DNA from: Candidatus Atribacteria bacterium | Lineage (GTDB): Bacteria > Atribacterota > JALVIU01 | DNA: 23,159 bases | Direction: 5' to 3' | NCBI GenBank assembly: GCA_027028665.1 | Contig: JALVIU010000323.1 | Span: forward strand, 1-23,159 | Part shown: piece by piece, positions 7,802 through 19,198 of the stretch | How positions within the stretch are numbered: the stretch's first letter is position 1 | Layout of the letters: each line of letters starts with the position of its first letter | Translations under genes and position numbers: made by a program | The notes under the pieces: model-generated | The model's database searches: none | What the model was told of the DNA's origin: nothing | Seen by the model: the letters and a program-made list of their open reading frames with translations, nothing else

Positions 7802-9239
7802 ATCTTAATATGAGGTGTTTTGCTGCCCATACCTCGTCCAATCTCCCCACAGGGGTAACATGTGGTGCCTCTTTTAACAAGTCAGGGTCCTTATCTATTT
7901 CCTCCGCTATACTGTTTAAGGCATCTGCAAAGGCCTCAATAACCTCTCTATCCTCTGTCTCTGTAGGCTCTATCATAAGATCTTCCTTTACAATAAGGGG
8001 GAAGTATATTGTGGGCGGATGAAAGCCATAGTCTATAAGCCTTTTTGCTACATCCAACGCCTTTATTCCCTTATCCTTATATCTCTTTGTGGAAACGACA
8101 AATTCATGCATATATCTCTCATTATACGGCAAGTCAAATTTATCTTTTATAAGTCCTAAGAGATAGTTTGCATTCAAAACAGCACCTGCAGAGGTCTCAA
8201 AGATGCCCCTTTCACCTAAAATCCTAAGATAAATGTATGCCTTAAGCACAACAAGGAAATTTCCATAAAATGCACGTACCTTACCTATAGATTCTGGATA
8301 ATCATAGTTTAAGAAATAGGCCCCGCCCTTCTTTTTCTCTACATGAGGAACTGGGAGAAACTTTACAAGATGAGACTTAACACCTATGGGACCAGAACCT
8401 GGCCCACCTCCTCCATGAGGTGTTGCAAAGGTTTTATGCAGATTGAACTGAATAGTATCAAATCCCATATCTCCTGGGCGTACACGACCCAATATAGCAT
8501 TTAAGTTTGCACCATCATAATGTAAGAGTGCCCCGTACTCATGTGCAAGGTCTGCTATCTTTTTGATGTTCTGTTCAAATATACCCAATGTGTTAGGATT
8601 GGTAAGCATAATAGCTGCTACATCCTCATCCATAAGTTCCCTTAAGTGATCACAATCTACCATTCCTTTCTCATTGGAACGTACCTCAATTACCTCATAA
8701 CCTGCAAGGGCAGAAGATGCAGGATTTGTTCCATGCGCAGAGTCTGGTACAATCACTTTCTTTCTTGGATTTCCATTTGCTGTGTGATATGCCCTTATCA
8801 CTAAAAGACTTGTAAGTTCTCCATGTGCACCTGCTGCAGGTTGAAATGTTACCTTATCCATTCCACTTATCTTTTCAAGATATGAGGCAGTTTCATACAG
8901 AATCTCCAGGGCCCCTTGAGAAAATTTCTCTGGGTAATAAGGGTGAATATCTTTAAATTGGGAATCCTGAGTAATATATTCAGAAATCTTGGGATTGTAT
9001 TTCATAGTACAAGAACCTAATGGATAAAAGTTTGTATCGACCCCTACATTAAGTTGAGAAATATTGGTAAAATGTCTTACTACTTCAAGTTCTGAAACCT
9101 CTGGCAAATAGGCTTTCTTTTTTCTTATAAATTTAGAGGGAAGGAGTTCATGTGGAAATTTTGACGAAATATTCTCTTTTTTTACAGGAATATATGTCCT
9201 CTTTCCTGGCCTTGATAATTCATATATAAGCTTAGTCAT
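7782..9239 (-). CDS. gcvPB: Glycine dehydrogenase (decarboxylating) subunit 2
   Basis: This is the PLP-carrying half of the two-subunit P protein, which decarboxylates glycine and passes the aminomethyl group to lipoyl-GcvH. The 485 residues include FYPLGSCTMKYNPK (71-84), FQPAAGAHGE (132-141), PDSAHGTNPASS and DGANLNAI. The PLP lysine is Lys269 in NLHKTFATPHGGGGPGSGPIG. It begins 8 bases inside the end of gcvPA, so the two subunits are probably translated in coupled fashion. comB begins inside its 3' end. Confidence 0.96.
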   Translation of the reverse strand: MTKLIYELSRPGKRTYIPVKKENISSKFPHELLPSKFIRKKKAYLPEVSELEVVRHFTNISQLNVGVDTNFYPLGSCTMKYNPKISEYITQDSQFKDIHPYYPEKFSQGALEILYETASYLEKISGMDKVTFQPAAGAHGELTSLLVIRAYHTANGNPRKKVIVPDSAHGTNPASSALAGYEVIEVRSNEKGMVDCDHLRELMDEDVAAIMLTNPNTLGIFEQNIKKIADLAHEYGALLHYDGANLNAILGRVRPGDMGFDTIQFNLHKTFATPHGGGGPGSGPIGVKSHLVKFLPVPHVEKKKGGAYFLNYDYPESIGKVRAFYGNFLVVLKAYIYLRILGERGIFETSAGAVLNANYLLGLIKDKFDLPYNERYMHEFVVSTKRYKDKGIKALDVAKRLIDYGFHPPTIYFPLIVKEDLMIEPTETEDREVIEAFADALNSIAEEIDKDPDLLKEAPHVTPVGRLDEVWAAKHLILRYEKTEN

Positions 9240-10572
9240 GGTACCCCTCCAGGGCCTTTTCTAATTTCTCTATATCTCTTTTATTTATCATCTCAGTAAC
9301 ATTTATAAGAAAGGAATCCTTCATATCCTTTCTATATCTCCCCAATGGAAGTCCAAATATTATATCTTTATCTAAAAGATAGTTATATAGTTTATCTGGG
9401 TTGTAAATTGTTTTTATCACAAATTCATTAAAAAATGGTGAGGCAAACCTAAGATCAAATCCATCTTTGGCAATAATCACATCTTTTACATAGTGAGCAA
9501 GTGAAAGGTTGTATTCAGAAAGTTCATAAAAGCCTTCTTTTCCTAATAAAGAAAGATAAATAGCTGCTCGTAATGCACAAAGCCCTTCATTTGAACATAT
9601 ATTAGATGTTGCCTTTGCTCTTCTTATATGCTGTTCTCTGGTAGATAAGGTAAGCACAAATCCTCGGTTACCCTTTACATCCTTAGTTTGACCTACAAGC
9701 CTTCCTGGCATCTTTCTTACATACTTTTTAGAAGTACCGAAAATGCCAAGATACGGACCTCCAAATGCAAGGGGATTTCCAAAACTCATACCCTCTCCTG
9801 TCACAATATCTGCCCCTAATTCCCCTGGAGGAGTGATTATCCCCAAGGAAAGTGGTTCAGATGTAGATGTAACCAATAGTAGATCGCCTATTGCCTCTCT
9901 TATATCATCTAAATCTTCAATAATGCCAAAGAAATTGGGATACCCTATTGCTACACCTGCTACATCTAAGAGATGCTTCTTTATAAATTTTATATCTGTC
10001 TTTCCATCTTCATCAAATGGCACTTCTACAATTTCTATACCCTTATTCTTTGTATATGTCTTTACCACCTGCAAATATTCTGGATGAATGGCGGATGAGA
10101 TCAAAAACTTATCCCTTCTGGCAATATTTGTTGCCATAAGTACAGCTTCTGCCAAGGAGGATGCGCCATCATACATAGAGGCATTTATTACATCTACTCC
10201 AAATATGTAAGAAAGCATCGTCTGATATTCAAATATTGCGGTAAGTGTCCCCTGGCTTACCTCTGGCTGATAAGGGGTGTAAGCAGTAGCGAACTCCCCT
10301 CTTCCAGAAAGATAATCTACCACAGGAGGGACAAAGTGAAAATATGCCCCTGCCCCTAAAAAAGAAGATAGAGAAAGTATATCCTTATTCTTTACGCCTA
10401 TGTTGTGCAATTCCTTGACGATATCCTTCTCTGTAAGATCATCAGGAAGGCCTATTTTATCTTTATTTAAAACCTCAGAAGGAAGATGAGAAAAAAGATC
10501 CTCTATATTGTTAAGACCTAATCTTTTTAACATCACCTCAACATCTTCTTTTGTATGAGGCACATAGTTCAT
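9232..10572 (-). CDS. gcvPA: Glycine dehydrogenase (decarboxylating) subunit 1
   Basis: This is the partner subunit of GcvPB; together they equal the single long GcvP of E. coli. The 446 residues start MNYVPHTKEDVEVMLKRLGL and contain PYQPEVSQGTLTAIFEYQTM, YDGASSLAEA, GGPYLGIFG and GRLVGQTKDVKGNRGFVLTL, then REQHIRRAKATSNICSN. Length and motifs are normal. The ATG overlaps the gcvH stop by 4 bases (ATGA). Confidence 0.96.
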   Translation of the reverse strand: MNYVPHTKEDVEVMLKRLGLNNIEDLFSHLPSEVLNKDKIGLPDDLTEKDIVKELHNIGVKNKDILSLSSFLGAGAYFHFVPPVVDYLSGRGEFATAYTPYQPEVSQGTLTAIFEYQTMLSYIFGVDVINASMYDGASSLAEAVLMATNIARRDKFLISSAIHPEYLQVVKTYTKNKGIEIVEVPFDEDGKTDIKFIKKHLLDVAGVAIGYPNFFGIIEDLDDIREAIGDLLLVTSTSEPLSLGIITPPGELGADIVTGEGMSFGNPLAFGGPYLGIFGTSKKYVRKMPGRLVGQTKDVKGNRGFVLTLSTREQHIRRAKATSNICSNEGLCALRAAIYLSLLGKEGFYELSEYNLSLAHYVKDVIIAKDGFDLRFASPFFNEFVIKTIYNPDKLYNYLLDKDIIFGLPLGRYRKDMKDSFLINVTEMINKRDIEKLEKALEGYHD

Positions 10573-10958
10573 TTTTCTTCTTCCTCCAGGAACTTTGCAT
10601 AGGCCTCTTTATCCATAAGATTATTCAATTCATCTTTATTTTCTAATTTTATCTTTACAAGCCAACCTTCACCATATGGATCAGAATTTACAAGCTCTGG
10701 CGAATCTTGCAATTTTTCGTTCACTTCAATAATTTCCCCTGAAACAGGAGCATATACATCAGACGTAGCCTTTACAGACTCAAGTACCATAAAAGGTTCC
10801 ATTTGTTTTATTTTCTTTCCCACCTCAGGAAGTTCTGCATATACTACATCTCCTAAGCTATCCTGAGCATAATCTGTTACACCACATATACCTTCATCAC
10901 CTTCAACCTTTAACCATTCATGTTCCTTTGAGTAAAGTAATCCATCTCTTAATTCCAT
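10569..10958 (-). CDS. gcvH: Glycine cleavage system H protein
   Basis: GcvH is the lipoyl carrier that shuttles the aminomethyl group between the P, T and L proteins. The 129 residues have the normal fold motifs: KEHEWLKVEG (11-20), GVTDYAQDSLGDVVYAELPEVG (26-47), and VLESVKATSDVYAPVSG with the lipoylation site Lys63. The C-terminal NSDPYGEGWLVKIK is conserved. GGAGG precedes the ATG. It lies 17 bases after gcvT and overlaps gcvPA by 4. Confidence 0.96.
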   Translation of the reverse strand: MELRDGLLYSKEHEWLKVEGDEGICGVTDYAQDSLGDVVYAELPEVGKKIKQMEPFMVLESVKATSDVYAPVSGEIIEVNEKLQDSPELVNSDPYGEGWLVKIKLENKDELNNLMDKEAYAKFLEEEEK

Positions 10959-10975
10959 AATCTCTTACCTCCTAT

Positions 10976-12046
10976 CTATTTTTTATAAAATGGAAGTGAA
11001 ACAACCTGTGCATCTATCCTTCTTCCTCTAATACTAATAAGTATAGAATCTCCCTCCACTATACTTAAATCCTTCACATAACCCATACCTATCATCTTCC
11101 CTAACATAGGGGATAATGCACCACTTGTCACCCATCCTATTTCTTTTTCTTCTTTAAATATTTTATATCCTTGCCGTGGCACACCTTTTTCCATAATAAA
11201 ACCAACAAGCTTTTTTTCAATACCTTTTTTCTTGATTTTTAATAAGGCATCCTTTCCTACAAAATCTTTATCCCAAAAAATAAAAGAAGAAAGGCCTGCC
11301 TCTATAGGATTTATTTCATCTGAAAGCTCATGTCCATAAAGGGGATATCCTGCCTCAAGACGAAGAGTATCTCTTGCCCCTAAGCCACAAGGGGTTATGC
11401 CCTTCTTAAAGATAATTTCCCATATGTAAGGTATATCCTCTTCTCTTGCATATATTTCAAAACCCAAATCCCCTGTATATCCTGTGCGAGAAAGAATCAC
11501 ATCCCACTTTCTGGCAAATTTTACATCTTTTTGGAAAGAGTAAAACTTAATGGCTTTTAAATTAACATCAAAAAATGGAGAGAGCACATCCAGAGAGTGA
11601 GGCCCTTGTACAGCGATATTTCCATAATCCGTGAGCTTAAGAGAAAGTTCCTCTGGTAAGTATACACTTATATAATTCATATCTTTTTCTATATTGGATG
11701 CATTTATTACAAGCATGACCTTGTCTTGAGAAAATGGATACACTAGAAGATCATCTACTATCCCACCATTTTCTCTTAATAAAAAACTATATTTTACCTT
11801 TCCCTCAGGTATACCCTTTAATTTAGCAGGTAAGAGATAGTTTACGAAATCTAATGCACCGTTACCTTCAACAATTACCTCTCCCATATGAGAGACATCA
11901 AACATACCCACAGATGTCCTAACAGCCTTATGTTCTTTTATAATACTTGAATAATAAAGGGGCATCTCATACCCCCCAAAAGGTACAAGTTTTGCCCCAT
12001 GTTCTTTATGCCACTTGTAAAGTGGTGTTCTTTTGAGCTCTGCCAT
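10976..12046 (-). CDS. gcvT: Glycine cleavage system T protein (aminomethyltransferase)
   Basis: GcvT transfers the aminomethyl carbon to tetrahydrofolate, giving 5,10-methylene-THF and ammonia. The 356 residues show RTPLYKWHKEHGAKLVPFGG, GMFDVSHMGE (47-56), the catalytic-Asp region GGIVDDLLVY (94-103), TGYTGDLGFEIY, and GLGARDTLRLEAGYPLYGHEL. These separate it from sarcosine-oxidase-like paralogues. The ATG shares one base with the fhs stop (TAATG). Confidence 0.95.
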   Translation of the reverse strand: MAELKRTPLYKWHKEHGAKLVPFGGYEMPLYYSSIIKEHKAVRTSVGMFDVSHMGEVIVEGNGALDFVNYLLPAKLKGIPEGKVKYSFLLRENGGIVDDLLVYPFSQDKVMLVINASNIEKDMNYISVYLPEELSLKLTDYGNIAVQGPHSLDVLSPFFDVNLKAIKFYSFQKDVKFARKWDVILSRTGYTGDLGFEIYAREEDIPYIWEIIFKKGITPCGLGARDTLRLEAGYPLYGHELSDEINPIEAGLSSFIFWDKDFVGKDALLKIKKKGIEKKLVGFIMEKGVPRQGYKIFKEEKEIGWVTSGALSPMLGKMIGMGYVKDLSIVEGDSILISIRGRRIDAQVVSLPFYKK

Positions 12047-13743
12047 TAGAACAAACCCACCACTCTTCCGTTTTCATCTATATCTATATCCATCGCTGCA
12101 GGATGTGATGGAAGTCCCGGCATAGTCATCATAGTTCCAAGGAGTGGGTATAGGAAGCCTGCGCCCACAGATGCTTTTATATCTCTAATAGGGACTCTAA
12201 ATCCTCTTGGCCTTCCCTTTAATTCTGGATCATGAGATATAGATAGATGTGTTTTTGCCATACATATAGGTAACTTATCAAAACCCTTTTCTGTAAAGAA
12301 TTTAATCTTTTTCTCTGCCACAGGAGAATAGTCTACGCCATCTGCACCGTAGATCTTTGTAGCAATAGTCTCAATTTTGTCCTTTATAGGCATATCAAGT
12401 GGATATAGATAACGAAAATCATTTTTCTTCTGTGCTGCCTCTACCACCTTTTCTGCAAGCTCTAACCCACCTTCTCCTCCTTTTGCCCATACTTCGTGAA
12501 CAACAACTGCATATGCACCTGCCTCCATAGCCTTTTCCTTTATTACTTCTATCTCTCTTTCGGTATCTGTGGTAAATCTATTTATTGCAACAATAGGAGG
12601 TACACCAAATAATTTTACATTCTCTATATGTTTTGCAAGGTTTTCACAACCCTTTGCCACTGCATCTACATTCTCTCTTGCAAGTGCATCTTTGTCTACC
12701 TTTCTTCCAGGCTTTAGCACAATACCACCACCATGCATTTTAAGTGCACGTACTGAGGCTACAATAACTGCTGCATCTACCTTAAGACCACTTACCCTAC
12801 ATTTTATATCTACCATCTTCTCAAATCCCATATCTGCTCCAAATCCACTCTCTGTCACTACATAATCTGCAAATCGCGCTGCAATAAGGTCTGCAAGGAC
12901 TGAGTTATTACCGTGAGCAATATTTGCAAAAGGCCCTGCATGCATAATGGTAGGTACATGTTCTATGGTCTGTACTAAATTCGGTTTAATTGCGTCTTTT
13001 AACAATACTGTCATAGCGCCTGCTGCCTTCAGATCTTCTGCTGTGACTGGTTCACCATCTAAATTGTATGCGGCAACCATTCTTCCCAATCTCTCTCTAA
13101 GATCTTTTAGATTTTTTGCCAATGCCAATATAGCCATTACTTCTGATGCAACTGTTATATCAAAGCTTGCCTCACGAGGAACACCGTTTAATTTGCCACC
13201 AAGTCCTACAATTATTTGACGTAACGCCCTATCATTTATATCAACACCACGATTTACCTGAATATTATGGATATCAATTTTTAAGGCATTTCCTTTTTGC
13301 AAGTGATTATCCAACATGGCAACAAGTAGATTATTTGCAGCACCTACTGCATGAATATCCCCTGTAAAATGAAGGTTTATATCCTCCATAGGGAGCACCT
13401 GAGAATACCCACCACCTGCTGCTCCGCCTTTTATGCCAAATACAGGCCCCATGGATGGTTGTCTCAATGTAATAATGGTTTTCTTACCTAATTTTGCAAG
13501 TGCCTGACCAAGTCCTATAGTGGTAACAGTTTTTCCCTCTCCAAGAGGAGTAGGCGTAATTGCTGTTACATCAATATACTTCACATTTGGGTTTAATTCC
13601 TTACGAGAAAGGACATCTAAAGAAATCTTTGCTTTATACTTTCCATAAAGTTCAATCTCGTCCTCTTTCAAACCCATCTCTTCTGCAATTTCTACAATAG
13701 GTTTTAAAGTAGCCTCCTGGGCAATTTCTAAATCCGATTTCAT
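12046..13743 (-). CDS. fhs: Formate-tetrahydrofolate ligase
   Basis: Fhs activates formate with ATP and THF to 10-formyl-THF, the entry of formate into one-carbon metabolism (Wood-Ljungdahl methyl branch, reductive glycine pathway, purine synthesis). The 565 residues are full length. Signatures are TPLGEGKT (65-72, nucleotide binding), RQPSMGPVFGIKGGAAGGGYSQV, INLHFTGDIHAV, GFGADMGFEKMVDIKCR and GLPSHPAA near the C-terminus. AGGAGG precedes the ATG. Its place directly before gcvTHPAPB links formate and glycine carbon. Confidence 0.97.
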   Translation of the reverse strand: MKSDLEIAQEATLKPIVEIAEEMGLKEDEIELYGKYKAKISLDVLSRKELNPNVKYIDVTAITPTPLGEGKTVTTIGLGQALAKLGKKTIITLRQPSMGPVFGIKGGAAGGGYSQVLPMEDINLHFTGDIHAVGAANNLLVAMLDNHLQKGNALKIDIHNIQVNRGVDINDRALRQIIVGLGGKLNGVPREASFDITVASEVMAILALAKNLKDLRERLGRMVAAYNLDGEPVTAEDLKAAGAMTVLLKDAIKPNLVQTIEHVPTIMHAGPFANIAHGNNSVLADLIAARFADYVVTESGFGADMGFEKMVDIKCRVSGLKVDAAVIVASVRALKMHGGGIVLKPGRKVDKDALARENVDAVAKGCENLAKHIENVKLFGVPPIVAINRFTTDTEREIEVIKEKAMEAGAYAVVVHEVWAKGGEGGLELAEKVVEAAQKKNDFRYLYPLDMPIKDKIETIATKIYGADGVDYSPVAEKKIKFFTEKGFDKLPICMAKTHLSISHDPELKGRPRGFRVPIRDIKASVGAGFLYPLLGTMMTMPGLPSHPAAMDIDIDENGRVVGLF

Positions 13744-13755
13744 AACATATGCCTC

Positions 13756-15336
13756 CTATCTTAATCTAAATTTTTGAAAACCCTCTCGAATAATCCTACC
13801 ATCACCATTCAAAACTACATAATTAAGGGGTAAAAAGCTAAATATATTTATATCTCTTAAAAGATCATCTTTATTAGCTACCAAAAGGATCATATCTCCA
13901 TTATCTGTAAAAACATTCGGCAGGCGTATTATAAATGCATATTCTCCGCTATAACTAAAATCAAGAAATGATAACCCAAATTTATTAAGCTCTATACTGG
14001 GGGTCAAGGAGGAAAATACCTTATCTATACAGGATATATCATCTGCTGAACAAAACACTATAGGTATTCTCTTTTTATACTTTTTTAACCTTTTCTTATA
14101 TGTTGCCATATCTATCTTTGAGATGTTATATCCTTTCTTTTTAAAAAGCTCAGTTAGGTTATTTATATAGTTATCCACACCTTTGGAAAGCTCAGAAGAA
14201 GATATAAGCAAAATTCCCCTATCCTTCCCTTCCTTCTTTATTAATGCTCCTATACTTTGAGGAATGACCACTTCCTGCTTCCCGCTATTTATATCAGATA
14301 GGTAGGAAAGTATCTTAGGATAAAATGCTGCAAAATTTTTATAGCTATCCAGATTTCTATAATAATCACTAAGAAACTCAGCCATAGGCCTTACAAGATA
14401 ATAACCCCTTCTCTCCTCTTTTACAATAGCCCATGCCTCTTCTCTATCAGAATAAAGTACCTTCATTATATGAGATGCAACTGCACTTACCATAAGTTCA
14501 TTTATAAGTTTATAGGTTGGAAGTTTTTTTTCCACCATATTATAAGAGTAGATATGAGTAAGTTTTTTGATTTCCTTAAGATAGTCATAATCTATAGGCT
14601 CCACAAAAGATCTTACAAGCTCTTTTATGATCTGGTATACATATTCGAGCTTTGCTCGTTCTGTTTTTGGGATAGAAGAGGTATTCATTATAGCAAAAGA
14701 TTCAAAACCATAAGGATTTCTTATATACAACCCATAGCTTTTGGAGGCTGCTGGAGAAAGATAAATATTGTAATTATAAGAGGATGTCTTGAAAAAGCCC
14801 TCAAGCACAGACACAAGATCCAGAGGTAAAAGATCGGAGATATTCTTTTTTATGTTATCATAAAATGCTGTATGGTCTTTATAGAATTTATTAAAATTAA
14901 AATCATAATAAAATGCCTTAAACTCATATATAAATTTTTTTAAAAAACTCTTTTTTAAGGCAGATGTAGGTATTCCTATACCTTTTGATATCTCAATATA
15001 AGACTTCTCAGGATACATAAATTTTAAATCTGGGGGAGGAGATAGGTGTAATAATAGAAGATAGGGCGCCTCATTCTTAAATCCAAATGTCTTAAGGAGT
15101 TGAATCATAGTAATGGATGGATGTTTTCTTTTGTTAATCTTTGCAAAATAAGTATCTATATCCCTTTTATATTCGAGGAATTCACTATCCTTAGGCCATA
15201 AAGATATATGAGCAAGATAGTTTAATATACTAAGTGCCTCAATCCTCGGCATTATTTCTATATGCAGTTCTCCTCCAAAAGAGATACCGGAGGTGAGAAA
15301 AAGGGTTATAAAAAATAAGATAAAGAATCTTTTCAA
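13756..15336 (-). CDS. Exported DUF4932-like protein of unknown function
   Basis: The protein has a clear signal peptide (KRFFILFFITLFLTSGISFGG) and about 500 residues outside the membrane. The preferred start is a TTG at 15334-15336, placed 6 bases after GAGGTGG, giving 526 residues; a TTG at 15351 would add five residues but has no spaced ribosome site. The N-terminal two thirds resemble DUF4932 from memory of that family: EALSILNYLA, a YKRDIDTYF stretch, NPYGFESFAIM, a helix IIKELVRSFVEP, and RPMAEFLSDYYRNLDSYKNFAAFYPKI. In the family as I recall it the helix carries an HExxH-like metallopeptidase motif; here it reads KELVR, so zinc binding is probably lost. The last 150 residues look alpha/beta (GILLISSSELSKG, IPIVFCSADD, MILLVANKDD). 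It overlaps no gene if the preferred start is right. Function unknown. Confidence 0.8.
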   Translation of the reverse strand: MKRFFILFFITLFLTSGISFGGELHIEIMPRIEALSILNYLAHISLWPKDSEFLEYKRDIDTYFAKINKRKHPSITMIQLLKTFGFKNEAPYLLLLHLSPPPDLKFMYPEKSYIEISKGIGIPTSALKKSFLKKFIYEFKAFYYDFNFNKFYKDHTAFYDNIKKNISDLLPLDLVSVLEGFFKTSSYNYNIYLSPAASKSYGLYIRNPYGFESFAIMNTSSIPKTERAKLEYVYQIIKELVRSFVEPIDYDYLKEIKKLTHIYSYNMVEKKLPTYKLINELMVSAVASHIMKVLYSDREEAWAIVKEERRGYYLVRPMAEFLSDYYRNLDSYKNFAAFYPKILSYLSDINSGKQEVVIPQSIGALIKKEGKDRGILLISSSELSKGVDNYINNLTELFKKKGYNISKIDMATYKKRLKKYKKRIPIVFCSADDISCIDKVFSSLTPSIELNKFGLSFLDFSYSGEYAFIIRLPNVFTDNGDMILLVANKDDLLRDINIFSFLPLNYVVLNGDGRIIREGFQKFRLR

Positions 15337-15342
15337 GTTTAA

Positions 15343-15347
15343 CCACC

Positions 15348-15349
<2 letters not shown>
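15343..15349 (-). promoter_or_regulatory. Ribosome binding site deciding the start of the DUF4932-like gene
   Basis: GAGGTGG lies 6 bases before a TTG at 15334-15336, which begins an ideal signal peptide. It sits across the nfnB stop codon (15348-15350). This argues against the upstream TTG at 15349-15351. Confidence 0.6.
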
Positions 15350-17572
<2,223 letters not shown>

Positions 17573-17588
17573 TTAGCCCTCCCATAAC

Positions 17589-17613
17589 TATAATGAAAAC
17601 CTTTGTCATTATA
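17589..17613. repeat. Perfect 8-bp inverted repeat, operator-like
   Basis: TATAATGA (17589-17596) and TCATTATA (17606-17613) are separated by 9 bases. The right arm contains the -10 box of the nfnA promoter and the left arm lies just past the expected start point. No T-run follows on either strand, so it is not a standard terminator. The position fits a repressor site for the nfn-gcv operon. Confidence 0.55.
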
Positions 17614-17636
17614 ATTTTACACAAATAATAAGTAAA
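17608..17636 (-). promoter_or_regulatory. Promoter of the nfnA-nfnB-fhs-gcv operon
   Basis: On the minus strand TTTACT (17631-17636) is followed after 17 bases by a consensus TATAAT (17608-17613). The start point would fall near 17601, giving a leader of about 28 bases before nfnA. The -35 begins 3 bases after the rsmA stop codon. Confidence 0.62.
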
Positions 17637-17638
17637 AA

Positions 17639-18490
17639 TCAAGAAAAATACCTTATCTTTTCGTAAAGTTTCACAAAATCATTTACAGAAAGGGTTTCAG
17701 GTCTTGACTTTGGATCTATATTAAGCTCTGTTAAGATCCTCATTAACCTATCTTCTTCTGGAATAATAGCCCTTAATGTGTTTACAATCATTTTTCTTCT
17801 TTTCCCAAATACTACATTTAATATATGAAAAAAAAGCTCTTCATTATTAATATTATAGATATTGTGAGGGATAAAGGTCAATACTTCTGAATCTACCTTT
17901 GGCCGAGGATAAAAAGAACCAGGTTTTATACGAAAAACTGGTTTTACATAAAAGGCAGCCTGGGCAGCCACAGAGAGGATGCCATACACCTTACTACCAG
18001 GCGGAGAAACTATCCTATCCCCTACATCCTTAGGAACCATAATGACTCCTTCTTCAAGAAACGACCTCCATTCATACAGTTTCCTTACTATAAAAGACGA
18101 AATATAGTATGGAATATTGCCTACTATCTTTATCCTCCTAAGTCCATGCTCGGAGAGGACATTTTTTAAATCTATTCTTCGAATATCTTCAAATATGAAG
18201 GAAAGTGAGGGATATCTTTTTTGAAGCTCCATTAATATGGGAAAAAAATCTCTATCTACCTCTACCCCTATTACCCTTTCTGCAATATCCTTTAGAAAGA
18301 TAGTTAAATTTCCAGGTCCACTTCCTATTTCTAATATTGCCTTATTTTCTTTCCCTATTATTTGGATAAGCTTAGTCAAAATATTGAAATCTATAAGAAA
18401 ATTCTGTCCTTTTTCTTTTTTTATATTTATATTGTATTCCAAAAAAAGTGTTTTTAATTTCTTCTCTGACAAAAATAAGTCTTTATTCAT
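17639..18490 (-). CDS. rsmA: 16S rRNA (adenine(1518)-N(6)/adenine(1519)-N(6))-dimethyltransferase
   Basis: RsmA (KsgA) dimethylates two adjacent adenines in the 3' hairpin of 16S rRNA during small-subunit assembly, using SAM. The 283 residues show GQNFL (28-32), SAM motif [12 protein letters not shown] (52-63), the acidic VEVDRDF, and the catalytic GNIPYYISS (124-132). The [14 protein letters not shown] stretch and the C-terminal helical [11 protein letters not shown] are typical. The ATG overlaps the dcd stop by 4 bases (ATGA), so the two are cotranscribed. Confidence 0.95.
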   Translation of the reverse strand: MNKDLFLSEKKLKTLFLEYNINIKKEKGQNFLIDFNILTKLIQIIGKENKAILEIGSGPGNLTIFLKDIAERVIGVEVDRDFFPILMELQKRYPSLSFIFEDIRRIDLKNVLSEHGLRRIKIVGNIPYYISSFIVRKLYEWRSFLEEGVIMVPKDVGDRIVSPPGSKVYGILSVAAQAAFYVKPVFRIKPGSFYPRPKVDSEVLTFIPHNIYNINNEELFFHILNVVFGKRRKMIVNTLRAIIPEEDRLMRILTELNIDPKSRPETLSVNDFVKLYEKIRYFS

Positions 18491-19032
18491 ACTCGTGGTA
18501 GCGTTATTCCTTTCTGGCCTTGATACTTTCCGTGTTTATCTTTGTAGCTCACTTCACATACCTCATTTGCTTTTAGAAATATAAGCTGGGCAATTCCCTC
18601 ATTTGCATATATCTTTGCAGGTAGAGGTGTTGTATTACTTATCTCAATAGTAATATGCCCTTCCCATTCTGGCTCAAGTGGTGTAACATTTACAATTATT
18701 CCACATCTTGCATAGCTTGATTTTCCAAGGCATATTGCCAGGAGATCGCGGGGCATTTTTATATATTCTATACTTCTCCCAAGTGCAAATGAGTTGGGAG
18801 GAATGATACATACATCGCCCTCAAAATCTACAAATTCCCCTCCCACAAACCCTTTGGGGTCTATAATAACATTATTCACATTTGTAAAAATCTTAAACTC
18901 AGGCGCAATTCTTATGTCATATCCATAAGAAGAAAGTCCATATGAGATAACCCCTTCTCTAACCTGCTCCTCAGAAAAAGGTTCAATCATTCCTTTTAAT
19001 TTTCTAATTTCTTTATCGCTTAACACACCCAT
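18487..19032 (-). CDS. dcd: dCTP deaminase
   Basis: Dcd converts dCTP to dUTP for dTMP synthesis; some relatives also hydrolyse dUTP to dUMP. The 181 residues have [16 protein letters not shown] (34-49), [28 protein letters not shown] (85-112) and [16 protein letters not shown] with the likely catalytic Glu130, then KYQGQKGI (169-176). AGGAGC (19041-19046) is 8 bases from the ATG at 19030-19032 but only 2 from a TTG at 19038, so the ATG is chosen. Whether it is monofunctional or bifunctional DCD-DUT cannot be told by eye; no separate dut is in the window. Confidence 0.92.
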   Translation of the reverse strand: MGVLSDKEIRKLKGMIEPFSEEQVREGVISYGLSSYGYDIRIAPEFKIFTNVNNVIIDPKGFVGGEFVDFEGDVCIIPPNSFALGRSIEYIKMPRDLLAICLGKSSYARCGIIVNVTPLEPEWEGHITIEISNTTPLPAKIYANEGIAQLIFLKANEVCEVSYKDKHGKYQGQKGITLPRV

Positions 19033-19040
19033 TTGCAAAA

Positions 19041-19046
19041 GCTCCT
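19041..19046 (-). promoter_or_regulatory. Ribosome binding site deciding the dcd start
   Basis: AGGAGC lies 8 bases before the ATG at 19030-19032 and 2 bases before the TTG at 19036-19038. The ATG is therefore the better start. Confidence 0.6.
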
Positions 19047-19069
19047 TTTTTAATTATTATACTATTTTA

Positions 19070-19078
19070 ATTATACCA
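19070..19078 (-). promoter_or_regulatory. Extended -10 promoter of dcd-rsmA
   Basis: The minus strand reads TGGTATAAT, a full extended -10 (TGnTATAAT). No good -35 lies 17 bases upstream, as is common for extended -10 promoters. A second TATAAT occurs nearer the gene, within AGTATAATAATT. The start point would be near 19063, about 30 bases before the ATG. Confidence 0.5.
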
Positions 19079-19198
19079 TAGATAAAGCTTTTTATACTTA
19101 TTGGCTACGAGAATTTAAGAAAATACTATAAATATAAGGAAGAAATAAAGATTTTTAAGCAGCAAAAACACTCTTAGAATAGAGAAAGCAAGGTTATT

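Noticed and set aside
9743-10087. Plus-strand open frame of 114 codons opposite gcvPA
   Set aside because: It lies fully inside gcvPA on the other strand and its composition is that of an antisense shadow.
10959-12060. Glycine riboswitch ahead of the gcv genes
   Set aside because: The gcv genes overlap or lie within 17 bases of each other and of fhs, so there is no leader long enough for the aptamer.
19100-19198. Terminator after the MFS gene
   Set aside because: A short CTCT/AGAG stem before a TTTTT run is visible, but 4 pairs are too few to support a call.
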